This document shows, one piece after another, positions 9,437-18,420 of a stretch of 35,130 nucleotides of DNA. This stretch comes from Patescibacteria group bacterium (GTDB taxonomy: Bacteria > Patescibacteriota > Kazan-3B-28 > UBA10110). The translations under genes and the position numbers were made by a program. How positions within the stretch are numbered: position 1 is the stretch's first letter; the number at the start of each line of letters is the position of its first letter. The stretch covers positions 1 through 35,130 of the forward strand of contig JAHITC010000036.1 in assembly GCA_018817805.1 (NCBI GenBank). The letters are read 5' to 3'. The notes under the pieces were generated by a model. The model did no database searches and was not told the origin of the DNA. It worked only from the letters and a program-made list of their open reading frames with translations.

Positions 9437-10529
9437 GCTCTTTTTGGTGGACAACACCCTTTTCAATTAACCACGTTTTGCTATCACTATTTAACCCCTC
9501 AACTATCTCTTGATGAGTGGTAGTTAAAATAGCTTGTCTGCCTTTTAACATTGCAACAAGCTTATCCACTTTTTGGTTATCTAGCTCAGAAAAAATATCA
9601 TCCAGTAAGTAGATAGGTTGTTCTTTAAGCATGTCGTTTAAATATTGCCCTTCTACCAACTTAAGGGCTATTAATATTAGTCTAAATTCTCCCTGTGAAG
9701 CAAAGTGTTTTGCATCTCGCCCATCAACCATAAACTGTAAATCATCTCGATGTGGCCCAATGGTTGTGTGCCCATAAATTATATCGCCAGAACGACAATT
9801 TTTTAGGTGTTCTAAGTAAACCTCGGGCAACTCGCTTTGCAGAGATGTTTGATAAACTAACTGCAAATCTCCTGCCCCTCCCAGCTCACTGAAAACAGCC
9901 CTTAAAGACACGTTTAAACTATTTACAACCTGCTGACGGTTAGCGATGATCCCTGCCCCCAATAGTGCCAATTTTGCGTCCCAGATGCCAAGCTCACTAT
10001 CGCTTCTATTCCCTATTTTAATTAACCGAAGTAGTTCATTCCTCTGCTTAAGCGCCCACGTATACCTCATTAAATCGTCGAAATAAGTTAGCTTGGTTTT
10101 GGTAATTAGCTGGTTTAGCAGGGTTCTACGCATAGATGGATATAACCGCAGGAGTCCAATTTCATCTGGGGCAAACAGCACCATCGGCATTTTACCTAAA
10201 AACTCTTTTTTAGTGGTTTTCCTCTGGTTGTACTTAAAAACTTTCTTAATCTTTTGTTCTTCTCGCTCGAGGCCAACTCCTAATTCAAACATCTCTCCGT
10301 TGTCACTAATACATTTAGCTTCAATTAAAGAAAACTGTTCATCGTAGTTAATTAGCCAGCTATCTTGTTTTTCCCTAAACGACCTGCCTGTAGACAAAAA
10401 GTGTATTGCTTCTAAAACATTAGTTTTACCTTGGGCGTTATCGCCAACTAAAAAATTGTTCGAGCCAAACTCTAGCTCCCCTTTTTGGACATTTCTAAAA
10501 TTAGCAATCCGAATCGATAAAAGACGCAT
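9420..10529 (-). CDS. recF: DNA replication/repair protein RecF
   Basis: IRIANFRNVQKGELEF, VGDNAQGKTNVLEAIHFLSTGRSFR (Walker A), TIGPHRDDLQFMVDGRDAKHFASQGEFR, IYLLDDIFSELD. Confidence 0.96.
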   Translation of the reverse strand: MRLLSIRIANFRNVQKGELEFGSNNFLVGDNAQGKTNVLEAIHFLSTGRSFREKQDSWLINYDEQFSLIEAKCISDNGEMFELGVGLEREEQKIKKVFKYNQRKTTKKEFLGKMPMVLFAPDEIGLLRLYPSMRRTLLNQLITKTKLTYFDDLMRYTWALKQRNELLRLIKIGNRSDSELGIWDAKLALLGAGIIANRQQVVNSLNVSLRAVFSELGGAGDLQLVYQTSLQSELPEVYLEHLKNCRSGDIIYGHTTIGPHRDDLQFMVDGRDAKHFASQGEFRLILIALKLVEGQYLNDMLKEQPIYLLDDIFSELDNQKVDKLVAMLKGRQAILTTTHQEIVEGLNSDSKTWLIEKGVVHQKELISDI

Positions 10530-11620
10530 TAACTCCTGAGTGGCATAATAATATACATCACATTGGCGTCTTTACTGACTGGCTTAATAACACCGGGGTT
10601 AAGCTTGCCAACTAACTCTATGCTAACTTCCTCAGTATTTATTTTATCCAAGACATCGAGCAAGTATTTAGTATTAAAACTAATCTCGTTTTCTTCACCA
10701 GTAATTTGACCAGTAAGATTGGATTTAAAATTACCTAATTGCGATGAGGTTGCTTCTACCTCTAAACTGTTTGGTTTAAATAACAACTTAACATTATTTG
10801 CATTTTCTTTAGCAAAGAAGCTAGCTGACTTCACATTGCTAGCTAACTCTCCTGTGTTTAAAATAGCGGTGGTTTTAAAAGCTTTAGGTACCACTTGTTC
10901 GTAATCGGGATACTCGCCTTCAATAATACGTGAGGTTAATTCTAAGTCTGTTAATGTGAACATAATTTGGTTTTCAGAGATGATAATTTTTACATCCTCA
11001 GATAATGTCATCATCCTCTGCAGTTCGTAAATAGTTTTGATGGGAATAATAAAACTCGCGTCTTCCGAGCTATTCACTTTAATAGTTTTTTCAGACAACC
11101 TAAAACTGTCTGTTGCCGCCATTTTAAGTAGGCCGTTGGATATAACGAAATACACACCTGTTAAAATTGGTCTCGACTCATCTAAGGAAGCCGAGAAAGC
11201 TACTTCATTAATAGCTGCTTTTAGAATTTGGCTATTAATACTTAAAACCTCCTTACCTTCAACTTTGGGCACGGTTGGAAAGTCGTCTGCAGGCATTCCA
11301 TTTAAACTTGCTTCGCTTCTTTCGGTTTTGGCATACAGAACATTACTCTTTTCCTCTAAGGTAATTTTGTCGTCACTTAAACTGTTAATAAAATTACCTA
11401 GCACTCTACCAGGCACCGTAATAGAGCCAGCAGTTTCCACCTTACCTCCTAGATAATAATTTACTCCCATCTCTAAATCAGTAGCTGATAACACAACCTG
11501 GCTATCCTCAGCTCTAATTAATACGTTATTTAAAATTGGCAAAGTACTTTTACTGGCTACAATTCTTTCTACAACCCCAAGTCCTTTTTTAAACCTATCT
11601 AACGATACTGAAATTTTCAT
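10529..11620 (-). CDS. dnaN: DNA polymerase III beta subunit (sliding clamp)
   Basis: MKISVSLDRFKKGLGVVERIVASKSTLPILNNVLI, VPGRVLGNFINSL, C-terminal VMYIIMPLRS; 1-nt overlap with recF start (TAATG). Confidence 0.97.
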   Translation of the reverse strand: MKISVSLDRFKKGLGVVERIVASKSTLPILNNVLIRAEDSQVVLSATDLEMGVNYYLGGKVETAGSITVPGRVLGNFINSLSDDKITLEEKSNVLYAKTERSEASLNGMPADDFPTVPKVEGKEVLSINSQILKAAINEVAFSASLDESRPILTGVYFVISNGLLKMAATDSFRLSEKTIKVNSSEDASFIIPIKTIYELQRMMTLSEDVKIIISENQIMFTLTDLELTSRIIEGEYPDYEQVVPKAFKTTAILNTGELASNVKSASFFAKENANNVKLLFKPNSLEVEATSSQLGNFKSNLTGQITGEENEISFNTKYLLDVLDKINTEEVSIELVGKLNPGVIKPVSKDANVMYIIMPLRS

Positions 11621-11800
11621 AATTAATTGTCTATATTAATAATTATTTATTCTTTAAGTTAATTAATAAGTAGTAGTAATAACGGGGATAAAGGGTATAA
11701 CTTAAAATTATATAACTAGGGGCGAATTATTCAAGTTTTTAACTGTTTATTGTTTGGGGATTAATTGTTGATAAAAATACGACGTTTTTCTTTCCACACA
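11621..11800. other. oriC: Candidate oriC unwinding region (AT-rich dnaN-dnaA intergenic)
   Basis: AT-rich stretch, tandem TAGTAGTAATAA (11671-11682) abutting CGGGGATAA (11683-11691), further degenerate DnaA boxes at 11755-11763 and 11766-11774. Confidence 0.6.
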
Positions 11801-13186
11801 CTAATCCACACTATAAAGTTTGTTTTTAATCTCTTCAATTTCTTGTTCTAAATCAGAATCTTCAATAACTAACTTCTTAATCTTATTGTAGTCGTGGATG
11901 ATGGTGGTGTGGTCTCTTCCTCCTAGTTCTCTGCCGATACTTTTATATGGTAAATCCATTTCATTGCGAAGAATAAAAACAATTATTTGCCTTGGGAAGA
12001 CAATTTCTTTGTTACGCTTAGGACCTAATACATCCTCTTTTTTTACACCGTAATGTTTGCTAATAGTTTTAATAACCTCCCCTATTTTTAGAAAGCGCTT
12101 GCCTGGGCTAACCAACATTCCCCCTAGGAGCCCTTCTACTTCTTCAATAGTGGGGATGGTTTCATTAAGCTGGCTAAACGCCAACACACGAGTTAATGCT
12201 CCTTCTAATTCTCGAACGTTGTTTTGAACTCGCTGAGCAATAATCTTTAAAAGCTCTTCCGGAAGCTGAAGCTTAATGTTTGCAGCTTTCGATCTTAATA
12301 TTGCGAAACGAGTTTCGTAGTTAGGAGGAGAGATATCTGCCGACATCCCCCATTCGAACCGTGAGCGCAAGCGGGCCTCTAAGGTTGGAATTGCTTTAGG
12401 CGGTCTATCGGAAGTTAACACAATCTGCTTATTGTTTTCGTATAAAGTATTAAAAGTGTGGAAGAACTCTTCTTGAGTTCCTTCTTTGCCGGCTAAAAAT
12501 TGTATATCATCGATGAGCAAACAATCTACTTTGCGATATTTTTCTTTAAACTCTTTAGTTGTGCGCTTGTGAATGGAGTTAATAAATTCGTTAGTGAACT
12601 TTTCGGACGTAACATACACAACCTTCTTTTTATTATTACCTGCTAAAATACCATTGCCTACAGCTTGCAGGAGGTGTGTTTTGCCAAGCCCCACTCCCCC
12701 ATAAATAAAGAGAGGGTTGTATGTAATGCCTGGGGATTTAGTCACAGCCTCAGCTGCGGCATGGGCTAGTTTATTACTCTCCCCAATAACAAAATTAGGG
12801 AAGGTGTATCGTGGGTTTAAGTGACTACTGGTTACTCCAGTAGTTTTAGTGGTAGTTGTGGCTACTGGTTTCTCTGTTAGGTTGGTGTCATTATCCGCTG
12901 CCGATTTGGTAGATTTAAAAACAAACTCACTTTTAGTGGCGAGCGTGCCAATCCGATATTCAACCTCTGTTAAGCTTGGGATGCTTTTGGCTAAGCAATT
13001 TTTTATATCCTTTTCGTATTTTTTGCTTAACCATTCTTTTGTAAAAACGTTGGGCACACTAATAACTACTTTAGTGTCACTAAGTTCAATAATTTCAGTA
13101 CCTTTAAACCAAGTGTTAAAACTAGCCTTAGTTAAAGAAACCTCTACTTCACCTAACACGTTTTGCCACAAACGATTTTTATCCAC
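11801..13186 (-). CDS. dnaA: Chromosomal replication initiator DnaA (GTG start)
   Basis: NPLFIYGGVGLGKTHLLQAVGN, VDCLLIDDIQFLAGKEGTQEEFFHTFN, LGGRDHTTIIHDYNKI; SD AGGAGG at 13195-13200. Confidence 0.98.
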   Translation of the reverse strand: MDKNRLWQNVLGEVEVSLTKASFNTWFKGTEIIELSDTKVVISVPNVFTKEWLSKKYEKDIKNCLAKSIPSLTEVEYRIGTLATKSEFVFKSTKSAADNDTNLTEKPVATTTTKTTGVTSSHLNPRYTFPNFVIGESNKLAHAAAEAVTKSPGITYNPLFIYGGVGLGKTHLLQAVGNGILAGNNKKKVVYVTSEKFTNEFINSIHKRTTKEFKEKYRKVDCLLIDDIQFLAGKEGTQEEFFHTFNTLYENNKQIVLTSDRPPKAIPTLEARLRSRFEWGMSADISPPNYETRFAILRSKAANIKLQLPEELLKIIAQRVQNNVRELEGALTRVLAFSQLNETIPTIEEVEGLLGGMLVSPGKRFLKIGEVIKTISKHYGVKKEDVLGPKRNKEIVFPRQIIVFILRNEMDLPYKSIGRELGGRDHTTIIHDYNKIKKLVIEDSDLEQEIEEIKNKLYSVD

Positions 13187-13187
13187 C
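13179..13187 (-). promoter_or_regulatory. DnaA-box-like site GGTGGATAA overlapping the dnaA start codon
   Basis: 1 mismatch to TGTGGATAA; the GTG start codon lies inside it. Confidence 0.5.
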
Positions 13188-13223
13188 TTATTTTCCTCCT
13201 AATCCCAGCCTATTCTACTAAAG

Positions 13224-13232
13224 TTATCCCCA
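13224..13232 (+). promoter_or_regulatory. DnaA-box-like site TTATCCCCA in the dnaA 5' region
   Basis: 1 mismatch to TTATCCACA. Confidence 0.5.
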
Positions 13233-13253
13233 ATCAGCAACTAAGCACATCTC

Positions 13254-13259
13254 ATTATA
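13254..13259 (-). promoter_or_regulatory. Candidate dnaA -10 box TATAAT
   Basis: Reverse complement reads GCGCTATAATGAG about 70 nt upstream of the GTG start; no clear -35. Confidence 0.4.
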
Positions 13260-13292
13260 GCGCAATGTGATAAAGTGGTTTAGATAACCAAA

Positions 13293-13322
13293 TTGACTGT
13301 TATAAAAGCTTATTGCTACACT
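13293..13322 (+). promoter_or_regulatory. Candidate rpmH-rnpA operon promoter TTGACT-N18-TACACT
   Basis: Sigma-70-like hexamers 25 nt upstream of the rpmH start. Confidence 0.55.
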
Positions 13323-13346
13323 GGATAAGTACAAACCATTAATTTT

Positions 13347-13481
13347 ATGAAAAGAACGTATCAACCCAAGAAAAAGAAGCGTCAAAGGAAGCTTGGCTTT
13401 ATGGCCAGAATGGCGACCAAAGGCGGTCGTAAAATACTAAGTCGACGTCGCGCACAAGGTAGAAAGAAGCTATCTGTTTAG
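13347..13481 (+). CDS. rpmH: 50S ribosomal protein L34 (44 aa; below the ORF-track cutoff)
   Basis: Manual translation [44 protein letters not shown]. Confidence 0.97.
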   Translation: MKRTYQPKKKKRQRKLGFMARMATKGGRKILSRRRAQGRKKLSV

Positions 13482-13504
13482 TTTAATCTTTTTGTGATGA
13501 ATCT

Positions 13505-13756
13505 ATGGGTGCAATATATCAGCCAGCTTTTAGTGTTAAACCACTCAATCTCCGCACCAGCAGGGCTCGTCTGCGCGTAGTGGTAAGCGGCAAAATTAGC
13601 AAAAAGGCCACCGAGCGCAACCTTATAAGAAGGCGCGTTAAAGATGCCTGGCGGCTAATTTCTTCTGAAGAGGCGGTCTGCATCTATGTTAAGAAGCCGG
13701 CCCTATCAATGTCGTTTGCCCAAATTAAAGCCGAGCTAAGCCAAAATTTAAGATAA
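13505..13756 (+). CDS. rnpA: Ribonuclease P protein component (short)
   Basis: VVVSGKISKKATERNLIRRRVKDAWR (RNR motif); position between rpmH and yidD. Confidence 0.9.
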   Translation: MGAIYQPAFSVKPLNLRTSRARLRVVVSGKISKKATERNLIRRRVKDAWRLISSEEAVCIYVKKPALSMSFAQIKAELSQNLR

Positions 13757-13761
13757 GTATT

Positions 13762-13995
13762 ATGAAGAAAGTGTTGTTAGTTATTATTCGAACGTATCAA
13801 AAAACCTTATCCCTTAACCATGGCTTATTAGGGCAACTCCTTCCAACTAGGGTTTGTCGGTTTTATCCTAGCTGCTCGGAGTATGCTAAAGAGGCTATTG
13901 CTCAAAAAGGGGCATTGCAGGGAGTGTGGTTGGCGTGTTTAAGAGTGGGTAAATGCCATCCTTGGCATCTCGGTGGTGTAGATAATGTAAAATAA
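13762..13995 (+). CDS. yidD: Membrane protein insertion efficiency factor YidD
   Basis: IRTYQKTLSLNHGLLGQLLPTRVCRFYPSCSEYAKEAI, RVGKCHPWHLGGVDNV. Confidence 0.96.
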   Translation: MKKVLLVIIRTYQKTLSLNHGLLGQLLPTRVCRFYPSCSEYAKEAIAQKGALQGVWLACLRVGKCHPWHLGGVDNVK

Positions 13996-14004
13996 GGATA
14001 AATA

Positions 14005-14763
14005 ATGAATAGTTTAGTAAAGTTTAGTCTTAATGAGGGGTCGCTAATGACCAAAGTGCTATATAAGCCATTGTTTAATGTCTTGATGTTGCTATATGTT
14101 TATATTCCAGGACAAGACTTCGGGCTTGCTATTATTGGGCTAACTTTGCTTATTCGTATCATTCTCTACCCTTCTTATCTAAAAACCCTACAGGCGCAAC
14201 AATCGCTTAAAAAACTTCAACCCCACATCGACAGAGTTAAAGAAGAGTTTAAGCATGACAAAACTCAGCAATCGAAAGAGCTAGTAAAGCTATACCAGGA
14301 ACATAAGGTTAACCCATTGGGTGGATGTTTGCCATTAATAATCCAACTACCCATATTATTTGCCTTGTACAGAGTGTTTGCAGCGGGGTTATCGGACGAG
14401 AGTTTAATTCACTTGTACCAATGGTTCCCCAGTGTGCCCGACACCATCAACACGATGTTCTTAGGGTTTACCCACATTCCGTCATTAGTTGTTAATCTAG
14501 CTGTGCCCAATATGTATCTCGCAATTATAGCTGGTGTGGTGCAGTTAGTGCAGAGCATTACGATGAAGAGATTGCAACCAGCTCCTAGTGCTAGTGACGG
14601 TGGAATGGCGAAAATTATTAATACACAGATGATATATTTCTTCCCCATCTTTACCGTGTTTATTGCGTGGAGCTTGCCTGCAGCCTTGTCTCTTTATTGG
14701 GTGGCTACTACTTTCTTTATGGTAATTCAACAGTTAATTATATTAAGAAGAATTCAGGAGTAG
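14005..14763 (+). CDS. yidC: YidC/Oxa1 family membrane insertase
   Basis: FGLAIIGLTLLIRIILYPSYLKTLQAQQSLKKLQPHIDRVKEEFKHDKTQQSKELVKLYQEHKVNPLGGCLPLIIQLPILFALYRVF. Confidence 0.96.
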   Translation: MNSLVKFSLNEGSLMTKVLYKPLFNVLMLLYVYIPGQDFGLAIIGLTLLIRIILYPSYLKTLQAQQSLKKLQPHIDRVKEEFKHDKTQQSKELVKLYQEHKVNPLGGCLPLIIQLPILFALYRVFAAGLSDESLIHLYQWFPSVPDTINTMFLGFTHIPSLVVNLAVPNMYLAIIAGVVQLVQSITMKRLQPAPSASDGGMAKIINTQMIYFFPIFTVFIAWSLPAALSLYWVATTFFMVIQQLIILRRIQE

Positions 14764-14766
14764 TTT

Positions 14767-15225
14767 ATGGATACACAAGTTATTAATTACATTACTGAAA
14801 CTGCGAAAGAGATGTTTCAATCTTGGCCGCTCTCAGTCGAGGTTAGTGTCAGCGAAGAAGATAATTTTGTGCGAGTAAGTTTGGCTACAGACAAAGATCA
14901 TTTATTTATTCAACCTAGCGCCGACCCCCTGTTTGCGGTCCAGCATATTATGCGGTTAATGGTAAAAAATAAATTCCCAGAAGAAAGAGTTCACCTATCA
15001 GTTAACATAGGCGATTTTCATGAACGCCAAAAAGAGGCACTTATTGCACTCGCAGATACAGCAATAGAGAAGGTTAAAAAAGACGGCATGCCAGTACAAC
15101 TCCCGTCGATGTCTTCTTTTGAGCGTCGCATTGTTCACATGCACTTAGTAGATACGCAAGGCATTGCTTCTGAAAGCGTAGGCAGTGAACCAGATCGTAG
15201 GTTGGTGGTTAAGTCGGCTAGTTAA
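14767..15225 (+). CDS. jag: Jag/KhpB-like R3H domain RNA-binding protein
   Basis: KH-like region followed by R3H-like MSSFERRIVHMHLVDTQGIASESVGSEPDRRLVVK; directly downstream of yidC. Confidence 0.85.
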   Translation: MDTQVINYITETAKEMFQSWPLSVEVSVSEEDNFVRVSLATDKDHLFIQPSADPLFAVQHIMRLMVKNKFPEERVHLSVNIGDFHERQKEALIALADTAIEKVKKDGMPVQLPSMSSFERRIVHMHLVDTQGIASESVGSEPDRRLVVKSAS

Positions 15226-15235
15226 TACTATCTTC

Positions 15236-15829
15236 ATGGGTAATAATTGGGCCAACTATTATGCAGACAAAGTAACCATCGATCTTTATATTCGAAACTT
15301 ATATGGCCACAAAGATTTAATTTGTGCCATTGTCGAGTCGGGCGCTAAGCGAATCCTAGAAGTAGGGGCTGGCACTGGCACGCTGAGCATCTTTCTTTCC
15401 ACATTAGGATTAGAGGTTACTACGCTAGACAACTCGCCAGAAATTCTACGTAAAGCAGAAGCTGTTAAAGAAGAGCTTGGAGGTAAGAATGCTCTAGTTG
15501 AAGGAGATGCATTTAAGCTACCGTTCGACAACGGAAGCTTTGATCTCGTTTTTCACCAAGGGCTATTAGAGCACTTCTCTACTTCGGAGATTCACCAACT
15601 ATTAAACGAACAGTTGCGGGTTGCGCCGATGGTGGTCTTCGGTGTGCCGAATCAAAACTACGCACAAAAAGATTTTGGTGACGAGAGATTACTCCCCAAA
15701 AACGCTTGGGAGAAAATATTGCAACCATACCAAATTTTAACTAGCCAAAACTACGCACTTAAATTCTTCCCTAAATGGTATTTGCCACGTGTGCCAATCC
15801 AATATATGGCTAAGATAACCAAGCTATGA
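15236..15829 (+). CDS. Class I SAM-dependent methyltransferase (ORF-track start 15185 overlaps jag; in-frame ATG at 15236 preferred)
   Basis: RILEVGAGTGTLSIFLSTLGLEVTTLDNSPEIL (motif I), LVEGDAFKLPFDNGSFDLVFHQGLLEHF. Confidence 0.85.
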   Translation: MGNNWANYYADKVTIDLYIRNLYGHKDLICAIVESGAKRILEVGAGTGTLSIFLSTLGLEVTTLDNSPEILRKAEAVKEELGGKNALVEGDAFKLPFDNGSFDLVFHQGLLEHFSTSEIHQLLNEQLRVAPMVVFGVPNQNYAQKDFGDERLLPKNAWEKILQPYQILTSQNYALKFFPKWYLPRVPIQYMAKITKL

Positions 15830-17247
15830 ACTACGCTCGTGCGATTGCCTTTAACACTATTATCCAGCTAGTAGGCAAAGCCATCACGGTTGCAACCTCG
15901 GTATTAATTATTGCCTACCTCACACGCTACTTAGGGGTAATGGGTTATGGTGACTATGCTACAGTGTTTGCTTACCTGGGTATTTTTACTGTGTTTGTAG
16001 ATCTGGGATTATTTGTAATTACTGTGCGTGACTTAGCTAGTCATCCTGAAAACGAGAAGTCAATTTTAGGAAATATGCTTGGCCTGCGTCTAGTGTTGGG
16101 TATTTTAATATTTGGCACAGCTTCTTTAATTGCTTTTGGGTTGCCGTATTCTGCAATAGTTAAGACAGGTATTGTTATAGGGAGCATTGCACAGTTTCTG
16201 TCTTCGCTTAATCAAATTCCATTAAGCTTATTCCAAACTCGCTTGGTGATGTATAAAGCCGCGGTCGCTGATATCATTGGGCGCCTCATCATGCTTATAG
16301 CGATAGTTTGGTTCATTCAGCTTAACCTAGGATTCCTATATATTATCTGGGGGGTGGTTATCGCCAATGCGGCAATATTTTTATTAGGATTCATAATGCT
16401 GCAATTAATGTTGCCAATTTACCCTATGTTTAATTGGCAGACTTGGAAGCGGATGTTAACTTCAGCCCTACCTATGGGTATAGTAATTATTCTATCTACT
16501 ATCTACTTTCGTGTCGACATGGTCATGTTGTCGATGATGAAAAGTAATTACGACGTAGGCATCTATGGTGCACCGTACAAGATACTAGAAGTTTTATTAG
16601 TAGTACCAAGCATATTTATGAGTTCGGTCTTGCCGGTGATGACAAGAGCTTTTAATCACGACAAAGCCATCGTGAAAAACATCTTTCGTAAATCTTTCGA
16701 TTTTTTGAGCATAGCTGCCTTACCATTAATTTTTGGCACATTTGTAGTCGCCACTCCGCTCATGGTTCTAATGGCGGGCAAAGAGTTTGTTTTGTCTGGC
16801 CCAGTATTAATGGTGTTGTCGTTGGCGCTGGGAGGATTCTTTTTGAATGGAGTTATGGTCTACACCATTATTGCTGCCGACCAACAGAAGCGACTAATTA
16901 AGCCATACATTATTGCAACCATTTTTAATATTACAATGAACTTTGTTTTAATTCCTCGTTTCTCGTACTTTGGTGCTGCTGCCGCTACGGTAGCTACCGA
17001 ACTACTAATCTTAATAATTAGTAGTTACATTGTTAAAACTCAATTAGGGTTCTCACCTTCTTGGTTAGTGTTTAGCAAGGCGTTACTGGCGAGCATAGTG
17101 ATGGCGATTGTTTTAATATTATGTGCCAGCTTAAATGTTTTATGGTTGGTGCCTATCGGCGCCGTTAGCTATATTACGCTTCTGTTTATTACTAAGGCTG
17201 TTACTAAAAAAGACCTGCAGGTTATATTCAGTAAAGCTGGTAGTTAA
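15826..17247 (+). CDS. Polysaccharide flippase (Wzx/MATE-like, multi-TM)
   Basis: YLTRYLGVMGYGDYATVFAYLGIFTVFVDLGLFVITVRDLA and about 12 hydrophobic segments; ATGA overlap with upstream gene. Confidence 0.87.
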   Translation: MNYARAIAFNTIIQLVGKAITVATSVLIIAYLTRYLGVMGYGDYATVFAYLGIFTVFVDLGLFVITVRDLASHPENEKSILGNMLGLRLVLGILIFGTASLIAFGLPYSAIVKTGIVIGSIAQFLSSLNQIPLSLFQTRLVMYKAAVADIIGRLIMLIAIVWFIQLNLGFLYIIWGVVIANAAIFLLGFIMLQLMLPIYPMFNWQTWKRMLTSALPMGIVIILSTIYFRVDMVMLSMMKSNYDVGIYGAPYKILEVLLVVPSIFMSSVLPVMTRAFNHDKAIVKNIFRKSFDFLSIAALPLIFGTFVVATPLMVLMAGKEFVLSGPVLMVLSLALGGFFLNGVMVYTIIAADQQKRLIKPYIIATIFNITMNFVLIPRFSYFGAAAATVATELLILIISSYIVKTQLGFSPSWLVFSKALLASIVMAIVLILCASLNVLWLVPIGAVSYITLLFITKAVTKKDLQVIFSKAGS

Positions 17248-18320
17248 TGATTATTGGGATAGATGTAAGAGAAGGCGCTAGAGTCGAGAGGGCTGGCAAG
17301 GGCGAATATGTTTACCAGGTGGTTAGCGAGCTTGTCCAGCACAGCGAACACAGATTTGTTTTATTTTCAGATAGAGATGTTCCGAAGCAATGGCAAAAAG
17401 ATAATGTTCGCACAGTTATATTTAAAACCCCATCATTTATCTGGCAATTTCTGGTTTTTTTGCAGCTAGAGTTTATAAGGCCGGTTGATACATATTTCTC
17501 TACAACCAGTTTAATAATCCCCGCCTTGGTGCGAAGCACTCCAGTTGTTACAACCTTATTTGATTTTGTTAGTTTTTTATTTCCTTCACGCCATCAACAA
17601 AAAGCGGTTGTTTTAGAAAAGATGTGGATGAAGTTAGCCATTCGTTATTCCCAGCATCTACTGTCTATTTCCGAGCATACTAAAAAAGATGCTATTAAAC
17701 TATTCAAAGTTAGCCCAGATAAAATAACCACAACATATCTGGCTGCTTCTTTTGTGCAAGAACAAGAATCTATAACTATAAATAAAGAAAATGTCATTTT
17801 ATTTATAGGCACACTTGAGCCCAGAAAGAATATAGTGAAGTTGGTAGAAGCATTTAATAAATTGAAAACAGAAGGCATTCACGCTTCTCTATTACTGGTT
17901 GGTAAATGGGGCTGGCAAAGCGATACTATTAAGCAAGCTATCGAACAAAGCCCTTTTAAACAAGACATCCAAGTTCTTGGCTATGTGCGAGCTGCCCAAA
18001 AACAATCGCTGTATAAGCAGTCTGCTGTGCTAGCTTTCCCCTCGATATACGAAGGCTTTGGTCTGCCCCCATTAGAAGCTATGGCTATGGGGGTGCCGGT
18101 GGTGACATCTAATATATCTTCTCTGCCGGAAGTAGTTGGTGATGCCGCTGTTTTAGTTGACCCTAATAGTACGGAAGAAATTTATAGTGCAGTTAAAAAA
18201 ATACTAACAGACAAAAGTTTTACAGAGCAACTTGTAGCTAAGGGCTACATTCAAGCGCAAAAATTTAATTGGCAAAAAACAGCAGATGCGACTTTAGGGG
18301 TGCTGTTAGGCAAAAACTAA
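17247..18320 (+). CDS. GT4-type glycosyltransferase
   Basis: [56 protein letters not shown]. Confidence 0.93.
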   Translation: MIIGIDVREGARVERAGKGEYVYQVVSELVQHSEHRFVLFSDRDVPKQWQKDNVRTVIFKTPSFIWQFLVFLQLEFIRPVDTYFSTTSLIIPALVRSTPVVTTLFDFVSFLFPSRHQQKAVVLEKMWMKLAIRYSQHLLSISEHTKKDAIKLFKVSPDKITTTYLAASFVQEQESITINKENVILFIGTLEPRKNIVKLVEAFNKLKTEGIHASLLLVGKWGWQSDTIKQAIEQSPFKQDIQVLGYVRAAQKQSLYKQSAVLAFPSIYEGFGLPPLEAMAMGVPVVTSNISSLPEVVGDAAVLVDPNSTEEIYSAVKKILTDKSFTEQLVAKGYIQAQKFNWQKTADATLGVLLGKN

Positions 18321-18420
18321 CAATTAAGAGGGTGCGAGCTGTTAATGAAACACGCTATGGCGGCGAGTTATTTCTCGATAATTAAATTACAAATTTAGCA
18401 CAAACCACTATAATAAATAT

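Noticed and set aside
15185-15235. ORF-track start of the methyltransferase overlapping jag
   Set aside because: In-frame ATG at 15236 removes the overlap and gives a conventional N-terminus.
18345-18398. 17-codon ORF MKHAMAASYFSIIKLQI in the gap before the O-antigen-ligase-like gene
   Set aside because: Too short, no SD and no way to distinguish it from chance in AT-rich DNA.
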